DNA from: Emiliania huxleyi CCMP1516
Lineage: Eukaryota > Haptophyta > Isochrysidales > Noelaerhabdaceae
Assembly: GCF_000372725.1 (NCBI RefSeq)
Contig: NW_005201004.1
Span: 168,532 to 232,531, forward strand
Direction of reading: 5' to 3'
Length of the DNA stretch: 64,000 nt
Shown here one piece after another: positions 42,549-52,865 of the stretch (positions within the stretch are counted from its first letter, which is position 1; each line of letters starts with the position of its first letter). The position numbers were made by a program, and so were the translations under genes. Below the pieces are notes generated by a model. The model ran no database searches and was not told the origin of the DNA. It saw nothing but the letters and a program-made list of their open reading frames with translations.

Positions 42549-43920
42549 TCACAAGTACGGCTTGACATCGATGACGGTCCAGTTTTGACCGCCGAGCGAG
42601 ACCTTCTCCACGTTGCCCGTCGGCAGCAGGAACGTGAGTGGCGGGAATAGGTACTCCTGCTCCGCAGGAAAGGCGGAGAGGAAGGAAATGTCGGGGCCGC
42701 GCGAGATGAACGAGTCGGTGAGGATGCGCAGCAACACCGAGTCCTTGCTGGCTGAGTAGCGCATTGCCACGCTGAGGGAGGATGTGGTCGACATGGGCGC
42801 CAGCTCGGTCCCTCCGATCTCGAGGAAGCGCTTCGGAGTTGTGACGTTCTTCATGCCGCGGTAGAGCTCAAGTGCCTGCTCCTTGTCGCCAGCCGACTTG
42901 CTAGTGCGCGCGTCCACCGCTCGCAACTTGCCGAGCGCGTCGCGTATGAGCGACACTGTCACGGGCATCGGGTGCGGCATCTTGTTCGCGAAGCGCTCGA
43001 GGTCGCGCAACGGCGCGTTGATCGACACGAAGGCGGCGGTCGTGTAGAGGCGGAGCGCCACCACGTGCGCCTTGGTCAGATTGCACTGGCGCGCGTGTGG
43101 GTGCGCGACAAAGTCGTCGATCGCCATCGGCCGCTGCCCTCCATTTCTGTCGTCGGCTTGGCGGGAGGGCAGGAGCTCTCCCTTGGCGTCGCAGTCCCGC
43201 TTTAGCCCGTCTTGGAAGGTCATGAAGCCGCACCCGCAAGATTCGTGCAGAACGTAGTTGAGGCACTCGATGTCGGCCGCTGAGCCGTGGGACGTTACCT
43301 CACGCACGATGGACTCGACCCCTGCGGCCAAGCCGGCCGCAACGTGTGCCTCCGATACACGCAAATAGTGGCAGATGCCCAAAGCCGCCGCCGCAGGCTG
43401 GCCGAGAACGAGTTCGCGTAGTGAGGCATACGCGAACTTGGTCTCTCCGTCAGGATGTGGAGGAGGGGGTGCCCACGCTTGCTTCATCCGCCTCGCAAGG
43501 CGGTCTCCATGGGCTCTACGTGTCGACCGCTCTGTGGCGCGGCGCACCTCGCGGCGAACGCATCGTCGAGCCAGCAGGGCTGCGACCGCAGTCACAAACA
43601 ACACACTTCCGGCGATGACCGCAGCGACGATTTGGGCCGTGCCCACGGCCCCTCCGTCGCCCAATGCCTGTCTATTGGAAGCGTCTATAGACAGTGACGA
43701 CGGCGGCGACGGTGGCGGCGATGGCGGCGATGGCGACGGTGGCGACGGTGGCGACGAGGGCGACGAGGGCAGTAGCGGCGTCGACGGTGGAGATGGTGGC
43801 GGCGAGGGCGGCGGTATCGGGAGTGGCGGAGGTGGGGAGGGCGGCGGCGTCGACGGCGGGGGCGGAGGCGCCTGGGGCATGTCCGAAGGGATCTTGGGCG
43901 GGAAGAGTGGCGCTGGCGGC

Positions 43921-43951
<31 letters not shown>

Positions 43952-45140
43952 GCAGATCCGGAAGCAGGTTGCAGCACCTCATTCGGTAGGCGATTGTGAC
44001 ATTAGAAACTCGGTCCAAGACGAACATTTGGAGTGCTTCTTCAGGCCCGCATGCCACGTCGTGCTGACTGAGGACGTGATAGTTGAAGATGCCGTCGCCT
44101 TCAGTCCCATCCTCCCTCGAATCTGTGCTCGCATCCCTACAGCCTCCCAAGTCACCTGCGGAGGGCTTGGAGCAACTGAAGTCATAGTACATTTTGCGTA
44201 CGCCAGGGTCGTCATCTGGAGCGTCATCCAAGCGCAGCTGGAAGCGAGAAATCACCGACCCGGAGGCGCACTCCACCACCAGACGTGTCAGGCGGACATA
44301 CACTTTGCCGTATCTGACGGATTCCGTTCTGCTCGTTTCGTATTGCGCAGGTGTGGTGTCTGTCATACCTCCGATTGTTGTTGGCGTGGCGCATCTGTAC
44401 TTGTACTGCATCAGAAGAGGCTCCGTCCCGTACACGAAGAGCTGGAACTGCTGCAACGCGTAGCTGTTGGCGCAGGCGACGCAATGTCGGTCGAGGTAGT
44501 GAAAGTCTCGCTGAGGCCATCCCGAATCTTGTTTGGCTGTTTCGGCGTAATTTATAGAGATCGATGGCGGCGGCGAGGGTGGCGGTGAGGGCGGAGAATC
44601 GCATCTCTCCAGGCCATCCATCGTGCAGCACTGCATCTCAATATCGTTCATCGCGCCTTGATCATCCTCGAGTCGCATTCGGAAGCCGCAGATCGCACTT
44701 CCAGGCGGGCAAGAGACTTGATCCGACCAATCACCGCTGCCAGCATCCGTGTCGGGAGAAGTCGTGGACCCGCAGTACATCCGCACAGCATTGGCGGCAG
44801 TGTCGTTGTTGTTCTTGATGGCAAAGCCGTCAAAGGCAACCCGGCCAGGGCAATAGGTCCATTTCCCCCAGTCACCATAAAAGCCGTCGTGCGACCAAAT
44901 AATCTCGCCATCGGTGCACTTCATCTTCACAGCATTCAGACCCGACCCCGGGCCCCAGTTGCCGCCGGGATCAAACCTCTGCTGCATCTCAACAGCAAAC
45001 TCGCCAGCAGCGCACAAGCCCCACACTCGCCAGCTTCCCTTCGTGTGTTCACCCTTTGGCGTCGCCTTCAAGTTCATAGGGATGAAGCAGCCTTCTGGCA
45101 GTGGCTGAGGCACGGCAGCCAGCAGCAAAGCGACTACCAT
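42549..45140 (-). CDS. VOMI ectodomain - TM - ADP-ribosyltransferase fusion, receptor-like
   Basis: Intronless 863-residue frame, ATG at 45140. A signal peptide (MVVALLLAAVPQPLPEG) leads into a vitelline-membrane-outer-layer-I-like domain: repeats such as GSWRVWGLCAAGEFA, WTYCPGRVAFDGFAIK and VSCPPGSAICGFRMRLEDD, with paired cysteines. A second Cys-rich part follows, then an SPPSPP linker and one membrane helix (IVAAVIAGSVLFVTAVAALL, about 505-526). The cytoplasmic part ends in an ART fold of the R-S-E class: Arg in LYRGMK (about 758), STS-type STTSSLSVAMRYS (about 783), and ExE in FPAEQEYLFPP (about 826). The family moves ADP-ribose from NAD to arginine. A ligand-sensing surface enzyme is inferred; substrate unknown. 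Confidence 0.8.
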
Positions 45141-45234
45141 CGTGCCACGCGGCGACTGGACGAGGAGTCGTCGGAGGACACAAAGGACAAAAAAAGAAAA
45201 ATATGGGCGGAGAAGAATTCTTAAGATACAAGCC

Positions 45235-45290
45235 TCTCTCACAGCACACTGGCACGACAAGGGCGCGGACTGGCGCGGACTGGCACACAC
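45235..45290 (+). repeat. R1-related repeat upstream of the VOMI-ART gene
   Basis: TCTCACAGCACACTGGCACG, then GCGCGGACTGGCGCGGACTG, is a diverged R1 copy about 100 bp upstream of the ART gene start (other strand). An AAGAATTC motif lies between it and the gene. Confidence 0.5.
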
Positions 45291-45406
45291 ACCGGCTCAC
45301 CGGCGGAGAAGAAAACGTGCGACTTACCAAACAGGTTCTCGAGGTTCTCGAGGTGGATATCCTTTGGCCGCGTTGGGTAGCGCTACCAAACAGGACTCTT
45401 GGTTCA

Positions 45407-45638
45407 GTGGGCGTCAGAAGAGTCGTCCTTGCGTGAGGAGAGCTCGATAAACTCGAGGGGCCAAAATATGCGCCGCGAGGAGGGCAGAGCTGCGCCGAGC
45501 AGCGAGAGAGCAAGGGAGCGGCAGGCGGCGGCGCCGTCGCAGGACGAGGCAGAGGAGAGCGACGCGACAGAGGAAGAAGCGACAAGAGAGAGAACGACGA
45601 GAGTGGGACGACCGCGGGGTGGCATGAAGGTCGCAGCG
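45407..45638 (+). mobile_element. LINE-A internal fragment, 3' end missing
   Basis: Matches about 58,345-58,585 of the longest copy (GAGCTCGATA.ACTCGAGGGG, GACGAGGCAGA, GGTGGCATGAAGGTCGCAGC) and then stops without UTR or tail. It was probably cut by a later rearrangement. An internal deletion is also visible. Confidence 0.7.
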
Positions 45639-46463
45639 TCGCCCCCACCGTTCTCCACCTCCACCCCTCACCCTCCCCCCCGCCCTACCGAACCACCCAC
45701 CGCCCACCCACGCCAACTTCCGCCCTCCCGCCGCCCCCTCCCCCCTTTCTGCCCCTCCGCCTTCACCATCCCCCATCTGTGCATTCCACTCCGTTCGCTC
45801 CCTCCCGCTTGGCGCCCATCCCGCCCTCCGCCCTCGCCCCCCGCCCCTGTCCTGGCTGGCCTGGGTGGCATCTCCTCATCATCACGCGCCAGGCGGGAGG
45901 GAAGTGGACGGGGCCTGAGCCGACCTAGCCCTAAACGGAATGGGGCGCCCAACACGTGCCCGGATTACTGTGCCTTCCCCGGGTGCAGCCTTTCGGTTCG
46001 TGAAGGGTCGGTGCGTGTCGTGACCCCCTGGAACACCCGTACCCCCGCACCATCTCCGTCGCTTGGTTCCATAACCTCTGCCACCACCGGGAGGCGGCCA
46101 GGGCTTCATAGACTCGGTCGAGAGACCCCAGATTGGCATCCATGCCTCTCTGGACAGGGTGGCAAAACAAAACAAACAGGGCTCCAGGCCCCAAATTACG
46201 TGTGAGTGTTAGAGTTGTTTGGTATTGCTAAAAATCTCTCTCTCTCAGGGTGGCCCGCCACAAGGACCCCAGGAATTGCGACTCGCCGCTTTCCTCCCGC
46301 TGTGATTCTGTGTGAGCTCTGTGTCTTGATTTGCCAACAACATACCTACAACGATTTCATGAGTGGCAGCAATGGGAGTCGCTTTCACGACACGAAAAGG
46401 GCGTGAACTGGCGCGCACACTCACCACCTAAATCATTTCGGTGTAGGGGGACCGCTCTCTGGC
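45639..46463. other. intergenic, contains R2 repeat; no gene recognised
   Basis: Pyrimidine-rich CCC/CT block at 45,640-45,860 and unassigned sequence to 46,173. The R2 repeat at 46,174-46,234 lies about 230 bp upstream of the next start codon. Confidence 0.5.
46174..46234 (+). repeat. R2 interspersed repeat
   Basis: First 46 bp are identical to the complement of 37,612-37,657. The last 41 bp (from 46,194) are identical to 60,921-60,960. Three copies in 64 kb show a dispersed family. Confidence 0.85.
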
Positions 46464-47048
46464 ATGCTCAACCTGGCCACCAGCCTCGCTTTTAGCATTT
46501 TGTCGACTCGTTTTAGCACGCTCGGTGTTGAGCACAGCTCTCTTCGCTGTTCCCGCATCACAGCGGAGTCGCCGCCCATCGGCCGACTCAGCTCGCTGCT
46601 CACCGATCTCGGCTCCTCCGACTGGCAGCCCCTCCGCCCGCGCTCTTGTCTCGCAAACCCATGCTTCGCCTCGTCGCTGCTGACGAGCTTCAGCGTGAGC
46701 GAGGCGTGCCGGCGTGGCGTCTACGTGCCGTTCGGCATTGGGCCGACGGCTGTCCTTGCGTCCTCCGTGATCTACTGGTCCAACCCTATCAAGGAGAGCC
46801 TGCGCCGCACAGTCGACCTCTTCGCGGTGCGAGTCGGCATGGCGGTGCAGGTCCTCCTTGCGTGGCGATACTGCAGTGGGCGAGCTCTCCCGCTTATACT
46901 CGCCGGATACACTGCCGGCGGCGCCTGCTACGCGTGTGGTCGCATCCTGACCGTGCGAGGAGCGGTGCTCGCTGGTCACCGCGTGCACTGCGGGGTGCAT
47001 GTCTTTGCAAACTTGGGCAACCTACTCATACTGCCATACGTCGTCTAG
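46464..47048 (+). CDS. small multi-pass membrane protein, unknown function
   Basis: Intronless frame of 194 residues, ATG 46464. Hydrophobic segments are at about 95-108 (GIGPTAVLASSVIYW), 122-136 (VGMAVQVLLAW), 140-158 (ALPLILAGYTAGGACYACG) and 175-194 (HVFANLGNLLILPYVV, ending the protein). An N-terminal Ser/Leu-rich region with several Cys precedes them. No family recognised. The compact block SNPIKESLRRTVDLFAVRVG looks conserved in style. The gene ends about 320 bp before the BMS1 stop (convergent). Confidence 0.5.
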   Translation: MLNLATSLAFSILSTRFSTLGVEHSSLRCSRITAESPPIGRLSSLLTDLGSSDWQPLRPRSCLANPCFASSLLTSFSVSEACRRGVYVPFGIGPTAVLASSVIYWSNPIKESLRRTVDLFAVRVGMAVQVLLAWRYCSGRALPLILAGYTAGGACYACGRILTVRGAVLAGHRVHCGVHVFANLGNLLILPYVV

Positions 47049-47367
47049 GCGCGGCTCACCCAGCTCCCAGGGTACGGTGAGGCTGAGGGGTGAGGCGAGC
47101 ACCGAGCAGTGTGTGCACAGCGTGGAGTTGGACCAGTGACGCAGTCGTGTATCTCTCGTCCATGTCAGTGCGTGTGATCTGTGCGCGAGCACATGAGCCA
47201 TGAGACTGTATTGCCGTCTATCCAATCACACAATTCGAAGTAACCCGTACGCTGACAACACCGCATCACATGCCAATGAATAAAACCACACAGAAACGAA
47301 AAGCGACATATAGTCACCGCCGGCCCGCGGCCGGGGCCGCGCCGGTAAAAAACGCTCGCTCCACCGC

Positions 47368-50150
47368 TCAATCGTCCGCATCTCCGCCCGCCCCGCCGCG
47401 CGAGCGCTTCTTCTCCTCGAGGCCCTGCTTCACGTACCGCTTCTTGCGCACCTGCTTGGTGGCCGCCGCCTTCTCGCCCTCCTCGCGCGCCGCCTTCTTG
47501 GCGTGCGCGGCGCGGCGCACCTACGGGACGCGTCCACGGCATGTCGGAGGCTCGTCCGGGACACGCCGTCCTTCTCGACGCGCCGCGGCGCGCCTCCATG
47601 GAGCGCTTGCGCTTGCGCTCGCGCTCGTTGTACATGGTGTGCACCTGCTGCATCAGCTTGGCCGCCGCGCGCTCCTCCGGCTCCGCCACGACGGCGCGCA
47701 GCGCCTTGAGCGACCCCTTGCGCGGCTTCTTCGCGGCGGAGGGAGCGTCGAGCTTCGGCTTGGACTTGTACGGCAGCGCGGCCTGCAGCGCCTTTGGCAC
47801 GGCCAGCTTGTTGAAGCGGCGCGGCGCGCGCTCGATGGGCTTGTACAGCGAGTCCGCGTTGACGCGCGGCGCGGCGCCCAGCTCGGCGCGCACCTGCTCG
47901 CGGCGGGAGGTGGGAGTGTGAGTGAGGAGGCGCCGCTCGCGGCTTGAACTCGTCTCTTGAACTCGTCTCTCAGCTCGGCGCTGCGCCTCGGCGCCCGTGC
48001 GCATGCGCAGCCAGCCGCGCCCGTGCGGCGCGAGCAGGTTGGAGACGGGGTTGTACAGCGTCGGCAGCGGGACGGGCACCCAAGCCTTGAGCAGCACGAG
48101 GTCGGAGCGGAGCAGCTTGTCCTCGAAGGTTGCGCGGAACGTGCCGTCGTCGGCCTGCAGCGCGCGCTTGACCTGGCCGCGCACGCCCGAGACGGTGCGG
48201 AGGGCGGCGCCCTCGAACTTTGCAACCTCGAGCGCGGAGGTGAACATGTCCTTGATGAAGGCGGTGTTCTTGAAGACCTTGAACGGCGAGCCGACCAGCT
48301 TCAGCTTCTTGACCACCTTGAGGTTCGCCGCGACCTCGAGCACGACGCCCGTGGCGGAGATGCGGAAGCTCTTGCGTGCGTCCGTCTGGAAGCAGAGCAC
48401 GCCCGTGTTTGGTGGCACCTGCAGCCGAGCCGGCGGGGCCCCCGCTCAGAGGAGAGTGGGGCGGGGGCGGGTGCAGCGTGGCCGTCGCGCGTGGCCGTCG
48501 CCGCGGCGTCCGCGCCTGCGGCCCGTGGAAGGCTGCGAGGCAGTGCATGTGCTCGGGCGTGTACTTGATGTGCCGCAGCCGCAAGTTTGGGTCCTGGACG
48601 TAGTAGAGCGGCAGGCTCTGGAAGCGGCGCCAGCCGACGGAGAAGGTGAGCGGGTCCTGCGACTTGAGCACCTTCTTGTGCCTACGCCGGGGCGGTTCGG
48701 AGGAGGCTCAGAGACAGCTCCTCTGCAGCACGACGTGGGAGCGACTCCTCGTTGCCAGCGGTGCTTCTTGACGCGCATCGAGACGAGGCCCAGCCGCTCC
48801 TCGCCCGATAGCAGCCCCCCGAGGACGAGCGGGAAGCGCGGCTCGAAATTGCGCGGCAACTCGCACGGCACCTGACGCACGCGCCGTGGACTAGTCAAGG
48901 ACGGGTCGTGGACGTGTCCGTGGACGTGTCCACCCGGAGGAGGTGGCGAGGCGCCTGCGTGAGCACCACGCGCACGTACGAGCCCGGCGCGTAGCCCTGC
49001 ACCGCCGCGCGCTCGTCCGGAGGCAGCGAGGCGAGCGACTCAGTCAGCTCTCGGTTCCTCCTCCGCTGCTCCGCCTGCTGCCTGCGCTGCTCGACGATCC
49101 ACGGGTCCTCCTCGAAGAGCTCCTGTTCACAGCTGCAGGTGTGAAGAGAGTCTCTTCACACCACCATGCCCGCCTCCTCCTCGAAGAGCTCCTGCCCGGG
49201 CCGCAGCGCAGACGTGCCGCTGCGGCCACGGCCGCCGCCGCCGCCGCCGCCGCCCTCCTCCTCCTCCTCGCCCTCCTCGCCCTCCTCGCCCTCCTCGCCC
49301 TCCTCACCCCCGCCCTCTGCGTCGCCGTCGTCGTACCCCGAATCGAATCGAACCTTCTTCTGAAGCTTGCGCTGCCGGCGCGCCTCCGCCTCGGCCGCTT
49401 CCGCCGCCTCCGGGTCGTCGTCCTCGCCGTCGCCGCCCCCCTCGCCCGCCACCTCGCCAGTCTCGAGGTCCTCAAACCCGCCCTCGTCCGACCCGCACTC
49501 GCTGCCTCCCCCGTCGGCGTCGGCGCCACCGCCGGCTCTCGCGCCCCAGTCGCCCGTGACGAAACGGTCAATCACGCTCTCGCGCTGCTCCGGCCCGGTC
49601 CAGTCGCGGCGCGGCGCGCGGCGCTGCGGCGGCCGCGAGCAGTCGAGCGCGGCCGCGTCGTGCTCGAACCCTTCCCAGAGCGGGTTGAGCGGCCCGAGCG
49701 AGCCGAGCGAACCGACGCCTACGGGACGCGTCCGGGACGGGTCAGGGGCGCGTGCCGCGGTGCGAGGGGCGCGTCGGGGACGTGTCGGCCGCGCGAGTCG
49801 AGGCCTCCGCCGGAGCCGCCGGAGCCCTGCCGGGCGGGACGGCGAGCGCGCTGCGCCTCCCGTGCCGCGAGAGTCCCCTTGGGGAGCAGGAGCTCCTCCT
49901 CCTCCTCCCCCTCCTCCTCGCCCTCGCCAGCTGCCGCAGCGGAGGCCTCGCCGCCTCGCACCGCCCCCGCACCGCCGCCTCCGTACACGAGCTTGCCCCA
50001 ATCGGTCCTCCGCGCCGCGTGCGCCGCCGCCGCCCGCTCGGCGAGGCCAAGCTTCCACTCCGCCCCCTCCTCCTCCTCCTCCTCCTCGCCCTCCTCCTCG
50101 CCGCTGTCGCTGCCGCCCTCCTCGCCGCTGCCCTCCCCTCCCTCCTCCTC

Positions 50151-50183
<33 letters not shown>

Positions 50184-52254
50184 TTCGCTGCCCTCCTCCG
50201 CCAGGCCCCCCTCGCCGTCGCCAGCGTCGCCACCCTCCCACATCGACCCCTCGGCGCCAGACTCGTACGCGAGCGCCCGTGCGCGGCCCAGCCCAGCCGG
50301 CAGCCCAGCCGGACCGGCCGCGTCATCTCCGAACTGGACCGGCCTGCGCACGCGACCGCCGCCCTGGCCCTCGCCCCCGCCCCCGCCGCCCTCGATCGCC
50401 GCCCCTCCCGCGAAGAGCTGCAGGCTCGCCCCTCGCAGCTGCTCGTCGAGGCCGGCCGCCTCCCCAACCCGCTGCAGCCCTTTGACCATCGCCACGTCCT
50501 CGCCGCCAACCTCGCCGCCCTCCTCGCCGCCGCCGTCGCCGCCGCCCTCGCCCTCGCCGCCCTCGTCCTCGCCCTCGCCCGCCACCCCCTTGCCCTGCGA
50601 GAAGCGGATCGCGCTGTCCGGGATGTTGACGTACACCGCGTCGCGGTCGTACGTCAGATCGCCTAGGCCGCACCAGACACCGGCGAGTCGAGGGGGCGCC
50701 CGCCTCCAGCCTCGCGCCGCCGCACTCCGAGGCTGCTGCCCAGGTTGGACATCGGCGCGTACAGCCGCTTGTCCTTGGAGTCGAGCCGGCGGCGGGTGGT
50801 GCGGTCGGGAGGAGCGCACGGGTCGTCGAGCGCACTCACCTCGGACATGGCGAAGTCTCCGACCCCGGGGAGGTGGACGCGCATGCCTGCTCACGGCCCG
50901 AGGGGGGTGTGGGGGCGTGGGGAGACGCTGTGCACAGCTCGAGGGCGGGAGGTCGCGAGCCTGGGAGGAGGAAGGTGCCTCGCACCCAGCCGTACATGCT
51001 CACCGTCCGCTCGACGAGCTCGTCCTGTCGGCGGGGTGGATGGCGCGGGTTGGATGGCGCACCAGTCAGGAATCGCATCCGCTCGGTGGCGGCCCCCGCT
51101 CGGCGAACACTATCGGCGAACACGATCGGCGGATCTGCCTCGCGAGAGCGGGAACCTACTCCTCTCGGTCCTCATCTCGTCCCATCTCGGCTACTCCGGA
51201 CACCCTCGCAAGGGCGGCCGGCTCGGTGACGTCCTCGAACCGGTCGGCGAGGACGAAGGGGTGGGTGTTGCGCCTGCGTGGGGGTGGTGGGGTTGGGGTG
51301 TGGGGTCGGAGGCGCGGAGGCGGAGGGGCAGCGAGAGGGGCGTGAGGAGGGAGAGGAGGGAGAGGCGTGAGGAGGGTGAGGCGTGAGACGAGGGAGAGGA
51401 GGAGAGGCGCGTGGCGCGTGGCGTGTGGCGGCTAGCGGGTGGCGTGTGGAGCGCGCCAGATGAGCGGGCGGAACTTGATCACCGCGAGGAAGCGGGCGAG
51501 GTTGGTGATCTCGGCCTTTGGGTAGCGGCCGTGCTTGAGCCCCGACAGGTAGAAGAGCTTCGCGCCGTCGTAGATGTCCGTCCAGAACCGGTGCTTGAGC
51601 GTCTTTTTGGCGCGGCGCAGCGCCGCGGCGTTGGTGAAGGAGTCGAGGTGCGTGAGCACGCCCATCACGCGCGGGAAGCCGTGGACCTGGCACATGTTGA
51701 GGAACTCGAAGGTCTCCATCTCGAACCCGTACGCGCCGTCCACCACCAGCAGGACAAGGTCCGCCACCTGACACACGGAGGCGACAGCTCAGCGGCCGGC
51801 GGCCGGCGGCTATGGCGGCGGCGGCGGCGGCGGCCGTCGCCTTGGCGAGATCGCACATCGCGTTGAGGTCGTTTGGGCACTCTATGAGCGTGACGCGGCG
51901 GGACTTGCCTGTCACCACCGTCACCGGCCCGTGCGTCTCCTTGAGGTTTTGCTTGGTCCAGTGCTTGACGAGCGAGCGGATCACGGTCGACTTTCCGACG
52001 CCGGCGGGACCGACGACGGCGACGACGATGGGAGGCTGCACCGCCACCTCGACCGCTCGGTCAGTGAGCGCCACGTGGTACTGCCGCTCCTGCTTCTCGA
52101 GCGCGCGGTGCGCCGAGCGCTGCATGGCCTTTGGGCCCGACGCCGCCTTGAAGGCTCGCGGGTTGTTGCGAGCGTTGCCCTTGCCGCGCGAGGCCGTGCG
52201 AGCGGCGGCGCCCTTTTTGGCTTTGGCGCCCTTGGTGGGCATCTTCTTGGCCAT
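47368..52254 (-). CDS. BMS1: ribosome biogenesis GTPase BMS1, 13 exons
   Basis: BMS1 is a nucleolar GTPase of the small-subunit processome, acting with RCL1 in 18S pre-rRNA processing. Exons: 51841-52254, 51457-51767, 51219-51273, 50961-51024, 50740-50886, 49790-50662, 49192-49718, 48955-49122, 48756-48871, 48516-48681, 47963-48418, 47594-47893, 47368-47520; about 1,249 residues, near the usual length. Seen: P-loop GPAGVGKST (82-90), [31 protein letters not shown], a very acidic middle, then [39 protein letters not shown] and DSLYKPI, basic end. Ten of the 12 introns have GC donors, fixed by the conserved protein. Intron 7 is GA-AG or GT-AG. The start [13 protein letters not shown] is basic, as expected. 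Confidence 0.92.
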
Positions 52255-52387
52255 GGCGAGGCGGCCACGCAGAGGCAGCGAGGCAGCGACCCCGCAGCGA
52301 AAGCAAGGCTGCCCTCGTGCCGCGACCACCACTCCCTCGAAGAGTTCTTTTCTTTCTATTACGGTACAGTAGAGCCTGGCTTTTCCT

Positions 52388-52440
52388 CACCTTGCCGTCC
52401 TCCCATCCCTCCCTTGCTTGTCTGTTTTCTTTCTTTCTTT
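52388..52440 (+). mobile_element. LINE-A tail fragment (about 50 bp)
   Basis: GCCGTCCTCCCATCCCTCCC then TTGTCTGTTTTC and TTTC repeats, as at 58,697-58,743. No target-site duplication could be fixed. It abuts the R1 copy. Confidence 0.7.
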
Positions 52441-52441
52441 T

Positions 52442-52481
52442 ACTGGGCACGGGACTGGCGCGCACTGGCACTAACACAGGT
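52442..52481 (+). repeat. R1 interspersed repeat
   Basis: Forty bases identical to 22,389-22,428. The similarity continues loosely (ACACCACC, AAAAAGAGAATTC, TCACATGGG), so the unit is probably longer, about 90-110 bp. Confidence 0.8.
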
Positions 52482-52865
52482 GCTACACCACCAAAAAGAG
52501 AATTCCCGGTGTCGTGCAAAAAGAGAATCTCACATGGGAAGCGATCCCACGACAGCGACTGTGGGGATTATATGATCCGTACATGAAGGGTGGAGGGGCC
52601 GTCCGCGGAGCTAGGCGCGCGTAAGCCGTTTGTGGCTTGTTCTTGACCCAATTGGCACGCTCGGTCAGGGGAGTTGACCCAGCCAGTTGGTACGCATCTT
52701 GCGCGCCTCAAAAAAACTTTAATTTTATCGTACAATGGAAGAAACTTGTTTCTGTAAGGTACCCACTCTCTCCCCTTGGCGGTGCTGGCAGTTGAAATCC
52801 GGTTCACTCGCCCGGGGCACTAATCCACAACCGCTGCCGTACGTCCGGTTCACTCTCGGGGCACA

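Larger units (their letters stand above)
52255..52865. other. intergenic, divergent promoters with repeats
   Basis: Between BMS1 (-) and the plus-strand gene at 52,866. It contains a LINE-A tail fragment and an R1 copy; see the neighbouring entries. No additional gene. Confidence 0.5.

Noticed and set aside
24837-52500. Many long antisense frames opposite BMS1, PDZ, ankyrin and the megasynthase
   Set aside because: High GC makes the opposite strand open; these shadows have biased composition (Arg/Pro/Ala) and no motifs.
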